From the NCBI GenBank assembly GCA_964469925.1, contig CAYXZL010000006.1, forward strand, positions 1 through 64,000: a stretch of DNA of 64,000 bases. The letters are read 5' to 3'. The position numbers and the translations under genes are program-made. This DNA comes from CAYXZL01 sp964469925. Its GTDB lineage: Bacteria; Patescibacteriota; Gracilibacteria; Absconditabacterales; Absconditicoccaceae. Shown here one piece after another: positions 11,765 through 22,705 of the stretch. The notes below the pieces were generated by a model that saw only the letters and a list, made by a program, of their open reading frames with translations, was not told where the DNA came from and did not search any database. The first letter of the stretch is position 1, and the number at the start of each line of letters is the position of its first letter.

Positions 11765-13981
11765 ATGAATATTGTGGCACTAACAAAAAAATGCCAATCA
11801 TTGATACAGGATCACACAAATATCCTGACAATCGACCATGATACACTCAATACGCACTACAATCAATTAATACAGTGCCTAACAGAACATAACCACCGTT
11901 ATCATATTCAAGCAGCACCAATAATAAGCGACTATGAATACGATCAACTCTTTTCTTATCTAAAAAAAATAGAAGAATACTATCCAAATCTCATATCACA
12001 GGATAGTCCAACACAAAGTTTGGTAGAACAAAGCAGTGATACTAGAGAGTGATTCTCAAAAGCAAAGCACAAAACAAAGCTGCTGTCTCTACAGAATAGT
12101 TACAACGAAAATGGCCTCAAGGATTTTGACAAAACAGTCCAAAAAATCCTTAGTAAATCAGTAAAAACACAAGAAGATATCGAGTATTACTGTGAACCAA
12201 AATTTGATTGAATCAGCGTAGAATTGATATACAAAAATAGAAAACTGACCCAAGCAATCACACGCTGAGATGGCTATATGGGGGACGACATTACCAACAA
12301 TGTTAAACAGATACAGAACATACCACACACACTGACAAAGTGAGGTATAAACATGTCAGACGAACTACGTTTCAGAGCAGAAATAGTAATGCCCAAGTCA
12401 CAACGACAAAAAATGAATAAAGAAAAAGCAAAAGCAGGAGAAAACCTATTCGCCAACACAAGAAATGCAGCAGCAGGTACAATAAAACTGCTAGATAGTC
12501 AAGAAGTCAAAAAAAGAAACTTGATATGTTACGTCTATGAAATAATGAACCACGAACAAAAAATTAAAACACAAGAGCAAGCATACAACATAATGAAAGA
12601 ACTGTGATTACCAGTATTTTGACGAGGTCAAAAAAAGTGAAATATAGAACAAGTCACAAAATTGTGCTTACAGGAAAGTACATATAAAGAACTTGAAAAG
12701 TTTGACATAGATTTCGACGGAATAGTAATAAAAGTAAATAACATAGAACAGCGTGAACAAATCTGACAAACCGATCACCACCCAAGGCGAGCAATAGCAT
12801 ACAAGTTCCCAGCACAACAAGCGACAACACAAATACAATCAGTGGAATGGCAAGTGGGTCGCACATGAACTCTAACCCCAGTTGCTCATCTCAACCCCAT
12901 AAAGCTTAGTGGCGTAACAATATCAAGAGCATCCTTACATAATCATGACTACATAATAAATAAAGATATCAGAACAAAAGATCGAGTACGAATTCAAAGA
13001 AGTGGAGAGGTAATTCCTTACATAATAGCGGCTATCAAAGAGAAACGCAACACTGACCAACAGACAAAACCAATAGTAGTACCTTCCACATGTCCAAGCT
13101 GCAAAGCGAAAATACAAAAAAAAGAAGCACAGTATTATTGCCCAAACTTCAAAAATTGTGGCACTCAAATCAAAGAACAGCTCATTCATTTCTGTTCAAA
13201 GCAATGTATGCAAATTGAGTGATTAGGAGAAAAACTAATCAGCACATTAGTAGAACAAAATATAATAAAAAACGTCACCGACCTCTATAAGTTACAGGAT
13301 CGAGAAAGATATAGAATAGTCCAACGTTTACCATGATTCGGACACAAAAGGATAGAGGATCTCATATCACAAATAGAATGATCAAAAAAACAAGAACTAT
13401 GGAGATTAATACATGGGCTAGGACTACCAGGTATGGGGAAAAAGATGTCCAAAGAATTGCAAAAAGCAATACAGAGGAAAATCAAGGATGATAAAGAACA
13501 ATACAATGCTACAAAGTTTATAAAAGACCTACAAGACAATAACTTTCTGAATCAAATACCATGAGTAGCGGACACAACAATAAAAAATCTTGGCGATCGA
13601 TCAAAAGACCCATTTAACCAAAGAGTCTTACTAGAACTAGAAAAGCACTGATTAGAGTTCAATGTACAAGAAGCTGGGGAAAAACAGGGTAGATTATCAT
13701 GATTACACTTTTCTATAACAGGCTCGCTAAATATACCCAGAGAAGAGATAATAAAAAACTTAGAAAAAAACGGTGCTACATACGACAGTGAACCAACAAA
13801 CAAAACCGATTTCATATTCATAGGGGAAAAGGCTGGATCAAAAAGAACAAAAGCAGAAAAATATAAACTAAAAACATATAATTCGATCCAAGATTTTCAA
13901 AATAACTATCCAGAAGTCCTCATACTAAATCGTAAAAACGACACCCAAAACAAAAAACCAGAATCACAAAGTCTCTTCTAA
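11765..13981 (+). CDS. ligA: NAD-dependent DNA ligase
   Basis: Seals nicks in replication and repair using NAD+. The 738-residue protein has domain Ia with the NHRYHIQ-type NMN-binding segment and DYEYDQLFSYLKKIE, the adenylated lysine at about residue 146 in CEPKFDGIS, an OB fold (VGRTGTLTPVAHLNPIKLSG), a four-cysteine zinc finger (CPSC, then YYCPNFKNC), helix-hairpin-helix repeats (LPGFGHKRIEDL, IPGVADTTIKNL) and a C-terminal BRCT domain (HFSITGSLNIPREEI to AEKYKLKTYN). All catalytic parts are present. It follows gyrB by 23 bp, and its TAA is 7 bp from the stop of the convergent pilus ATPase gene. Confidence 0.96.
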
Positions 13982-13988
13982 AGAGTAA

Positions 13989-15566
13989 TTACAAAACACG
14001 CCTTATTTCTGACAAAGAAGTGATACCTTGTAAAGCTTTAATCAATGCATCTTCTTCCATAGTCAAAAAACCTTCTTTTCTCGCAACTTCAAACAAAGCA
14101 TCACGCGATTTGCTGGCAAGTATCAAAGATCTCATTTGATCAGAAATAGGTAAAAGTTCAACAACTACTGTTCTTCAAAGAAAACCAGTACGATTACAAT
14201 GTTCACAACCAGATCATTCCCAAAAACGAAGAGGGGACAAAACAAGATCGCCTCTAATAGAGGAGATTGTCTGCAACCTTGATTCAAAGTCATTGCGTTC
14301 AGAATCAGTAACAATAACTTCACGAATACAATGAGGACAGATTTTTCTAACAAGTCTCTGAGCACAAATCAAAGAAAGAACTGGCGAAAGTAAATAAGTT
14401 TTGACACCCATACTGACCAACCTAGAAATAGTGTCCAAAGAAGTGTTAGCATGCAAGGTTGTTAATACCATATGTCCGGTAAGAGAAGCATTGACAACAG
14501 TATCTGCAGTTTCCTTAGATCTGGTCTCTCACACCAAAATAATATCTGGATCATGTCTCAACACCGCCTTAAGTCAGACTTCATAAGTATAACCCTTAGT
14601 GTCATCAATTTGAGACTGCTGAATACCAGCCAACTGGTACTCAACAGGATTTTCTAAAGTCACAATCTTCTTTTTACCATCATTAAGATAATGAAGCATA
14701 GTATAAAGAGTAGTAGTCTTACCAGATCATGTTGGTCCAGTAACAAACACCATACCCTGCTGTTTTTCTAAGATAGACATCAGTAAAGAGATTTGATCAT
14801 CACGTACCCCAAGATCCTCAAAGCTAGTTAAGCCAATCAATCATTGTAAAAATCTTATGGCAATACTATCAGCATACAAACCCGGTAAAGTGTTGACTCT
14901 CGCATCAATAGATTCTCTCTTCCCACCAATAAAACCATCAAAAGTAAACCTACCGTCCTGAGGTAAATCAACAACGTTGATTTTAATGCCAGAAATAAAC
15001 TTAAGCTTTGCAAGGTATTGTAAGTAATCTTTTTGAGGAAAGCGTACAACATCATGTAAAACACCATCTATTCTCAGTCTAGCCTGAACACCATCCCTCT
15101 CAACCTGAAAATGCAAATCAGACGCTCAAGTTTGATAGGCAAGAGTCACAAACTTCATAACAAAATCACTCGTCTTATATTGATTTCTTTTAGTAAAAAG
15201 GTCAATCATCATTTCCATAGCAGTTTTCCCACTCGCATGTTCTTGTGCCTCCTTCTTAGCTTCCTTTTCTTGCTGAACCAACTGAATGGTGTCATACCAA
15301 GTCAGTGCATACTGCAATCACGCAACGTCAGTATAGTACAACTCACAGACAAATCACTGTTTACTAAGATCATCGACAAGATGACGGACTTTATCAGGAA
15401 AATTATTGGTAGTCAAAAGCTTAAGCTGAAGTGCATCTCTAAAAAAAACCAACGTTTGAGCATCTTCTGCAATATCACGATGCAACAAAGCAACCGACTG
15501 CAGCTGAGGTTCTATAGTTTGAACATCAGACAACTCTAGAATTCTTTTGTCTAAGTTCTGCAACAT
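13989..15566 (-). CDS. type IV pilus / type II secretion ATPase (PilB/GspE family)
   Basis: A hexameric cytoplasmic ATPase that powers pilus extension or secretion. The 525-residue chain contains ASDLHFQVERDGVQARLRID (N2 domain), Walker A GPTGSGKTTTLY (one glycine is TGA), LRHDPDIILVGETRS (Walker B and Asp box) and the His box GHMVLTTLHANTS. A zinc-finger-like pair CPHC and CEHCNRTGF sits near the end. I chose the ATG at 15564-15566. A TTG three codons upstream is possible. It may work with pilin-like proteins such as those at 53822-55308, but no inner-membrane PilC or PilM-O genes are in the window. It lies 141 bp downstream of rpoD on the same strand. Confidence 0.93.
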
Positions 15567-15707
15567 GAAGAACAAATCACATAAACAACACTTACACGGT
15601 TAAATATAAACCAGAAAAAGAAAAAACAAAAAAAAACCTACGGCAAGACTACACACAAACACCAAGAAAGGGAAAAACATATAGGATAAGTAATGCAACA
15701 ACAAAGG

Positions 15708-16928
15708 TTAAAACGACAATGAAATTGATTTCTTAGACTTGACTCTTTTGCCATTCTTGAACTTAATGCCCGACGCATGAATTTTATGAAGTTCATCCTC
15801 AATTCACAAAATCTTTTGAAGTCATTCATGTTCCTGAAGTTTTTGAATAACTTTCTGCTCAATCTGTCTTACTCTTTCTCTTGTCACGTTAAACTCCTCT
15901 CCAACCTGTTCCAAAGTATACTTTGGTCAATCAATACCGTACCTCATCTTAATAATCTTCGCCTCTCTCTCATCTAACATATCCAATATAGTATCAAGGT
16001 TTTGCCTCAAAGAAGTTTGTTGAGCATACTGATCAGGCCTCAACGTAGCTTTGTCTTCAAGTAAATCGCCAAGTGCATCTCTACCGTCTTCACCAACTTC
16101 TGCATCCAAAGAGACATTACCAAAAATAACCTCTTCAAGTTTTTTGATTTTCTTGATGGGGAAACCGAGCTTTTGACCAATCTCTTTCGAAGTAGGCTCT
16201 CTTCATAACTGCTGAAAAAGCTCCTGATAAGTCTTATTATAAGAATTTATCTCATCAATCAAATGAACTGGTATTCTAACATTTTTAGTCATATCAGCGA
16301 TAGCCTTCGTAATCGACTGTTTAATCCACCACGTAGCATAAGTCGAAAACTTAAATTCTTTTTCAGGATCAAATTTTTCAATAGCCTTGATAAGACCGAC
16401 ATTTCATTCTTGTATTAGATCAGAGAAACTCAACCTGGATCAAAAAAATCTTTTAGCTATCGAAATAACAAGTCTAAGGTTAGACTCAATAAGCTTTTTT
16501 TTAGCATCTTCATCACCTCTTCTTATGCGTCTTGCAATAATTTTCTCCTCTTCTGCTGTTAACAAAGGAATCTTAGAAATATCATTGAAATATAATTTAA
16601 TGAAATCTTTATACTGCTTATCATTGCTATAGTGTTTTTTTTCATAGAGTTCAACCTTACCAAGTTTAGAACCGGAATGAACCTCTTTTACTTCTTCTTC
16701 CAAGCTTTCCTCAATAGTCACAACCTTAATACTCAGTTTTTCAGCCAATTCATAAAACTTCTCAATCATCTTGATCTTAGCATCCATATCATCAACTTCA
16801 CTAATAATGTCTTCCTCCGTAATATGTCACTGCTCCAGTCACTTTCTGAGCAACTTTTGCAACGTAACACTTAAATCCAATATATCATCTTGTAATTTAT
16901 CCCGTAACTGTTGTTTGACACTAGTCAT
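15708..16928 (-). CDS. rpoD: RNA polymerase primary sigma factor (sigma-70)
   Basis: The housekeeping sigma factor, 406 residues. Region 1.1-like N-terminus (LQKLLRKGLEQGHITEEDI), region 1.2 (DFIKLYFNDISKIPLLTAEE), region 2 with RLVISIAKRF, DLIQEGNVGLIKAIEKFDPE and FSTYATWWIKQSI, region 3 (RIPVHLIDEINSYNK) and region 4 (ILDMLDEREAKIIKMRYGID, then TLEQVGEEFNVTRERVRQIE) are all present. A lysine- and serine-rich tail extends past region 4. Region 2.4 and 4.2 residues look standard, consistent with the TTGACA/TATAAT promoters found at 17040 and 43783. The ATG at 16926-16928 restores region 1.1. Later ATGs would remove it. Confidence 0.96.
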
Positions 16929-17039
16929 CAATCAAAAGACTGATAAAAATAAAAAAAACTATAACAACACAAGCATCACTAAGTATAAACAGAGCATGAA
17001 AAACAATATAGGCAAAGAAAGATATTGATGATCATATAA

Positions 17040-17067
17040 TTGACAATTGTAATCAATAGTTTATAAT
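17040..17067 (+). promoter_or_regulatory. consensus sigma-70 promoter for small RNA
   Basis: TTGACA at 17040-17045 and TATAAT at 17062-17067 are exact consensus hexamers with a 16 bp spacer. The predicted transcription start is about 17074, which is the first base of the first stem of the structured RNA. It lies between rpoD (minus) and ruvA (plus). Both hexamers being perfect by chance at this spacing, directly before a hairpin and 90 bp before a terminator, is unlikely. Confidence 0.8.
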
Positions 17068-17073
17068 AGCATG

Positions 17074-17178
17074 TGTTGGGGGTCAACAAACATATCTCAG
17101 GTCGTCTTAACAAGTTAAACTTAAAAAAGAACTTGTATAAGACCAAAGAAAATACAGCATGCACGTGCTGTATTTTTT
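17074..17178 (+). ncRNA. candidate structured small RNA (about 105 nt, three hairpins)
   Basis: The segment between the consensus promoter and an intrinsic terminator has no convincing reading frame but folds into three consecutive stems. Hairpin 1 is TGTTG/CAACA with a 5 nt loop (17074-17088). Hairpin 2 is a 13-pair stem from 17104-17116 pairing with 17130-17143, with one bulged A at 17137. Hairpin 3 is the terminator (17150-17178). The linker at 17089-17103 is predicted single-stranded. I do not recognise SRP RNA, 6S RNA, tmRNA or RNase P signatures. It could be a trans-acting RNA, or an attenuated leader for ruvA, whose start is about 95 bp beyond the terminator. Confidence 0.6.
17150..17178 (+). 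terminator. intrinsic terminator of the small RNA
   Basis: A nine-pair perfect stem, AATACAGCA (17151-17159) with TGCTGTATT (17166-17174), has loop TGCACG and runs into six T residues ending at 17178. It ends the candidate small RNA and separates it from ruvA. Confidence 0.8.
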
Positions 17179-17272
17179 AGCAACCTAAGAGATTGCAATA
17201 CGACAATATGTAGCTATATTCCATGGCAATACAAGCATATTTACACACAACGAAAAAAGTATGTTTCATTTT

Positions 17273-17812
17273 ATGAAGGGAAAGATAAGAAATATCGAAG
17301 AAAAAATCTACCTTACAAGCGAAACGCGAGCTATAGAAGTACAATACAGGTGAATAAAAACACAATGAGACTTCTTTTTACACCCATACTTAGACGACAC
17401 AAACAAAACCATTTCATACTTTGCATTTGATACCGCAGAACAAAAAAAGCTTTTTGAAAAACTGGTCAAAATTAACGGAATAGGACACAAAATAGCACTA
17501 CAAATTGCAACAATACATCTAAAAGAGCTACAAAAAATTATCCAAAATATACAAATCGAAAAACTAACAGCCATCAAAGGAATAGGACCAAAAACTGCAA
17601 AAAGACTAATCGTAGAACTGAAAAACGACCTAACAAAAACAGATACAGGACATTTGACAAAAAACGACGAAATCACAAATCAAATCATAAAACAATTACG
17701 CACCTTATGATACGAAAAAACACATATACAAAAAATAATACAAAGCTACCAAAAGCCCATAACCCTAGAAAACCAAAAAGATGTCATCAAACGATTAATT
17801 AAACAACTCTAA
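17273..17812 (+). CDS. ruvA: Holliday junction branch migration protein RuvA
   Basis: The junction-binding subunit of the RuvAB branch-migration motor, 179 residues. The start MKGKIRNIEEKIYL matches the OB-fold N-terminus. Two helix-hairpin-helix motifs follow (VKINGIGHKIALQIA and AIKGIGPKTAKRLIVELKND), then a linker and domain III (LRTLGYEKTHIQKII), where the glycine is TGA. An in-frame ATG at 17261 adds four residues (MFHF) and is a possible alternative start. ruvB and ruvC are not in this window. The next gene starts 21 bp later on the same strand. Confidence 0.9.
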
Positions 17813-17832
17813 ACCCTAACAAGACAAAAAAA

Positions 17833-20286
17833 ATGTTCGGAATACTGTGATTAAATAAAAGGAATATAAATTATATAAAAAAACGAAACCCTAAAAAACA
17901 AATTCGTTTAGCAAATAGTAAATACCATACAAAAAAATTCTTAGCAGAAAGGGGGATACCAGTTCCGCAAACACTCTGAGTCATAAAAAACCGCAAAAAA
18001 CTATTTCAATATAATTTCAATAAATTCAAAACAGAAAACTTTGTGGTTAAACCCAACCAATGAAGCAAGTGAAGATGAATCTTTATAATAAAAAAACTTA
18101 AAGAAAGAGAAGCAAATAATACACTGAAAGGCCAGTGATCACGACACAAATGACTAAAAAAACGACGAGAAATCATATATTCCTATAAAGAAGAATTATT
18201 CAACAATCAATTGTTTATAGTAAACAAAAAAAAACTCTCAGATAGATGATTAAAACAGCAACTTGTAAGTATAATAGACGGTCAATACAGTATCGGATCA
18301 AAAAACGATGTAATACTTATCGAAGAACTCGTTAAGCCATCCAAAGAGTTTTTACCATTTTGTGAACACGGTCTAGCAGACATTAGAATCATTTGCTTCA
18401 ATTTAGTGCCTATAGCAGCAATGCTAAGAATGCCCACTAAAAAATCTGGTGGGAAGGCAAACTTAGCACAGTGAGGAATAGGCTTTGGCGTAGACATAAG
18501 TTCAGGGAAAATTGTTTCCATGAAAAACAAAAAAAGAATACACTACGAAAGTTTTCCTGAAGAATTCACAAGCTTCTTCCACAAAAAAATAAACAATCGA
18601 GACGATATGTTACTATACTCAAGTAGTATACAATATTTTACCAATATTGGTTTTATAGGACTCGATCGAGTGCTGACACCGCAATGACCAAAAATACTAG
18701 AAATCAATGCAAGAGCGTGAATAGAAATACAAAATATAACATTAAAACCTCTCGAAAGTATCCTAAGTAAAATTGAAGACCTCAACATTAGCACACCAGA
18801 AAAAGGAGTAGAAATAGCGAAGTCTCTCTTCTCAACAGAAAAATCAACAGAAATACCGACCGCCAAAATCATTTATCTCTCACAACCATGAAAAGTAAAT
18901 TACATAAAACAAGACGAAAGCGGAGATTTCGACGTGATTGCATCAATAAATACAAAGAAAAAAAGAAACTATATATCTAAATCTCTTGCCAGCAAACTAA
19001 AGCAATCACAAAAAGTATCACTCGAATTAAGCAATGGTATTATCATAAGAGAGCCCAATTTGCACAAATCATTAACAATTAAAGGAAATCATGTACAAAT
19101 AGGGACAGAAACACTAAAAAACTTCTATATAAAACCTATACACAAATCAAAAATAGATATAAGCTTCATTAAAGCTCAATCAGTTATTGCCGATGAAATT
19201 GATCAAATTCAAATATTAGACCAGAAAATACATGACATAACCAAAACCATTAGTATCAGCACAATACTCAAACCATCAAATTATCTCGATGAGTTCGACA
19301 AGTTCATTACAAGAAGAGGGAAATACAACCCACAATTCACATATGCATTTCCAAGCAATAAAAAAATTAATGAACGAGAATACAATCTAAAAAAATTACG
19401 AGAAACACACAAATGAGGACAATTATTAAAATCACCCTTTGTAGTATTATTTTATGAAAAGATTCTAGAAACCTTCAATAAAATTGAACTTGTAAAAGCA
19501 TATAAGAACCAAGAATTTGAAGAAATAGAAAAGAACAACAAGCTTCTCTATGGTGCAATCGACACAGTAATTGCAGAAAAAAGTTTCGAAAAACTAAGCA
19601 AAATAGACAAGAATAGTAACGCAAAAGAATCCATATACACTGCACAATCACTAAAAGACGAGCTCAAAAAGTACATCAAAGAACAAAAAATAAAAGAAGT
19701 CAACATCATAATAACACCAAGCATACAAGCAAGAGTATCAGTCGTAACAACACCCAAAACGGTAATTAAAATCAATAGCCATATAAACTTTAGTGAAAAA
19801 GACCTCATCTCCCTGATAGAACACGAAATAGAAACACATATTCGCAGATACCAAAACGGGAAAAAAACCTGATGGCACATCCTTCAAAAATGAACAGCAC
19901 AATACGTGATTACGGAAGAATGATTAGCAACTTATAATGCAAATCTCAAACTAAAAACAATCGATCCTAACTATGAAAATACAACAATTTTAGCAAACTA
20001 CTACCTTACATATCAAGCAACAAAACACAATTTCCAACAGCTCACCGAACTGATCAGCTCTGAAAACCTATTCAAAAAATCAGGGGATTATACACTATAT
20101 GATCTCTTTAGAAAAGTAACAAGATTCAAAAAATGAATCATCAATACAAAATCCAAACATACAGGAGCAAGCAACTACAAAAACAAAATATATTTAGATT
20201 GATTCAATACAATAGAGAAGCTAAAAAACACCAAAGGTCTTTACATAGGGAAAATAAAAATAGATGACATGAAACATTTTAAATAA
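17833..20286 (+). CDS. fusion: ATP-grasp ligase + degenerate retropepsin-like domain + MATCAP/QEGLA carboxypeptidase
   Basis: An 817-residue protein with three parts. Residues about 1-320 are an ATP-grasp domain of the alpha-L-glutamate-ligase-related type: VVKPNQGSKGRGIF near residue 70, IEELVKPSKEF, LADIRIICFNLVPIAAMLR, KANLAQGGIGFGVD, and ILEINARAG. Residues about 340-450 resemble the RimB-type retropepsin-like fold (VIASINTKKKRNYISKSLA, IGTETLKNFYIKP), but the catalytic DTG is replaced by NTK near residue 373, so it is probably inactive. The rest matches DUF1704/QEGLA metallocarboxypeptidases: HEIETH at residues 664-669 and ITEEGLATYNA around 695. Ligase and peptidase in one chain suggest adding and removing residues on a protein tail. 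The domain calls rest on motifs. The substrate is unknown. Confidence 0.8.
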
Positions 20287-21118
20287 GAAAAAACTTCTCA
20301 TACTATGAGATGAAGATTTTTATGGGAAAAACTGAAGAGCTTATCGTTGATTACAAAAATACTTTACAATAAAAGTTCTTGAGCCTAAAAGACTAACGGT
20401 AAATATAGGTAAATCTATAAAAATCAGTTACGATCACAAAAAGCTTTTCCTAAAAAAAATAGACCTCGTATTTGTCACAAAATGTCAGCGGAAGTATTCA
20501 GAAATGCTACAAACAATCATCCAATACTGCAAAGACAATAACATCAAAATATTCCAACAAGAATTTCTCAGTAGAAGAGCAGGGAAAATATCTGTCTACA
20601 CACTGTTAGGCCAAATATGATTGGGAAAAAGAATCATACCAACAGATATAAAACTACAGCATAATCAAGCTGAAAACATAAAAATTCATCTCATCAAAGA
20701 TTCATACGGATACAAAGGGCAAAACATAAAATTGTACCAAGCAGGACAAAACGAAGATATCTTAGACAAACTCATTCAACCGTTTATCCCCAATGAGTGA
20801 GACATAAGAGTTTTAGTATTGTGAGGGGAAATAATATGTGCATACAAAAGAAAAGGAAACGGCTGACTTACAAACAACATAAGTCAATGAGGAAGCAGCA
20901 CAGCATTCACACCACTGCCCTTTATGAAAAAAGAAGTGAAAATAATCGCAGACAAACTTAAATTAGAATGGTTTTGAGTCGACTATATTCAAGATAGTAC
21001 AACAAAAAAACGATATATCTTAGAAATAAACATTATGCCATGAACAGAGTGAACCCTAACAATTCTCAAGCAACCCATATACGAGGTCTTAGGATCATAC
21101 TTATACAAAAACCACTAA
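20264..21118 (+). CDS. RimK-like ATP-grasp ligase (284 aa)
   Basis: An ATP-grasp protein. The start ATG at 20264 lies inside the previous gene, a 23 bp overlap that implies translational coupling. A second segment, LLILGDEDFYGKNGRAYRGL, resembles the N-terminal domain of amino-acid ligases. The nucleotide-binding part has IKDSYGYKGQNIKLY, then IQPFIPNEGDIRVLVLGGE, ICAYKRKGNGG, and a metal-binding end WFGVDYIQD ... YILEINIMPG (D, E and N ligands). The family forms amide or peptide bonds through acyl-phosphates, as RimK does with glutamate. The substrate cannot be read from the sequence. Many glycines are TGA. It is the middle ligase of a run of three. Confidence 0.8.
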
Positions 21119-21142
21119 CCACCTTTTTATATTTAAAAAAAA

Positions 21143-22021
21143 ATGAAAATAGGAATTTGTCATACCATTATAAGGGAAACCCTCAACAGAATAGTTGAGG
21201 AAGCAGAGAAAAAAGAACATCAAGTAATGCTCATAAACTTTGACACAATAGTTATGAAAGAAGGCAAAGTATACAATGCACAAGATCAAGACATTAAAGA
21301 TATCGATATCTGCCTATGTAGAGAAATTAGAGGCAAAAGAGACCAAGCAAATCTGGTAATAAATTATTTGTTACTCAACAACATACCCATTGTTGACTCA
21401 AGATTAGGAAAGGGGAAGGCTGGAACGAAGCTCAATACAATTCTAACACTACAACACTTTGGAATCAACGTACCCAAAACGTTATTTATTCAACATTGAA
21501 CTCAAATAAAAAAGGAATTAATAAAAGACATGTCCAAACCCTACATCGTAAAACCTTCCGACGGACAACAAGGAGAAAACGTATACTTGGTCAACAGTAC
21601 TGAAGAAATAAAAAAGACCATGAGTACAAATACCAATCTGACACGACTTATACAAGAATACATAGAAAACGATTGAGATATGAGAATAATTGTAATCGGG
21701 GGAAAAATCGTCGGAGCCATTAAAAGAATTGCTCAAAAAGGAGAATTCAGAAACAACGTCGCATTATGAGCAAAAACAGAGGTAGTAAATATTGATCATA
21801 GTCTAGAAAAACTAGCCATTAACGCCTGCAAAGAGCTAAGTCTAGACATCGCATGAGTAGATATAATCCAATGCAAAAAAACAAAAAAGTACTACGTACT
21901 CGAAGTCAATCGTTCCCCAGAGTTTAGTGGCTTTGAAAAAGAAACAACCATTAACGTAGCGAGAAAGATCATAGAATACATAGAAAATTACAAAGTATCA
22001 ACCTACAAAGATAATTCATAA
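21143..22021 (+). CDS. RimK family ATP-grasp ligase (292 aa)
   Basis: A second stand-alone RimK-like ligase. The N-terminal preATP-grasp domain starts MKIGICHTIIRETLNRIVEE and ends near GKGKAGTKLNTILTLQHFGI, where RimK relatives choose the substrate. The ATP-binding part has PYIVKPSDGQQGENVYLV, IQEYIENDGDMRIIVIGGKI, AIKRIAQKGEFRNNVALGAK and the metal-binding IAGVDIIQ ... YVLEVNRSPEFSGFE. All RimK signature residues appear to be present, so it should be active. It follows the previous ligase by 24 bp and precedes a GNAT gene by 10 bp, consistent with one operon from 17833 to 22484. Confidence 0.88.
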
Positions 22022-22031
22022 AAAACGAACA

Positions 22032-22484
22032 ATGATAAAGACCAAAGTATGAACAATAGTAATCAAAAACTATACTTCCAAATACTATGAATACTGCCTC
22101 ACACTCAGAGAAAACTACCAACAACAATATAAAAAAAACCCAATAAATATTGATAAACACAATCACTATATACATTCTTCCGAAATCAAAAAAGTAGCAC
22201 TGATCAATAAATGTATAGTATGATATCTACGAGCACAGAACCAAGGAGATAGTATACACATTGTTTCTCTACACACGGAAACAAAGTACCAAAATCTTTG
22301 AATAGGAAGCAAACTTTTATCGTATGCAGAAAAAATAGCAAAGAATCAGAACAAAACGCACATCACACTTTTATGTCGCAAGGACAATCTAATTGCTCTT
22401 CAATGGTATTACAAAAGATGATACCAAAACGTCCATACTACAAAAAAAGCTCAACACAAACTAGCGAAAAGACTAATTGAGTAA
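22032..22484 (+). CDS. GNAT family N-acetyltransferase
   Basis: A 150-residue protein with the GNAT acetyl-CoA site QNLGIGSKLLSYAEKIAK (Q/RxxGxG/A, one glycine is TGA) and the C-terminal LCRKDNLIALQWYYKRGY motif typical of RimI-like acetyltransferases. The N-terminal strand-helix ITSKYYEYCL-like segment and HYIHSSEIKKVALIN fit the fold. It ends the ATP-grasp operon and could cap the free amine of a ligated tail or modify the same substrate. That role is inferred from position only. The stop at 22482-22484 is followed by 221 bp, convergent with the hydrolase gene. Confidence 0.85.
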
Positions 22485-22705
22485 TAAGTTGGCATAAGCA
22501 TAAAAAGCGGTATAGAAACCAAGATACAGTACATCTAGAATGTCAACGGCAACACCAGATAGTAAACTACGTAGGTTAAAATAACAAAAAAAACCAGAAA
22601 AAACAAAGACTTAGCTGAAAAAGGTTTTTACAGACCATATATCACTGATACGCAAAAGAGAGTAACAACTTGCACGTGAAAATCACTGCCTATAGCAGCA
22701 TAAAA

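Noticed and set aside
22485..22705. Extension of the GNAT protein to 22580
   Set aside because: The GNAT frame stops at TAA 22482-22484. The open stretch beyond lies in another frame and has no start.
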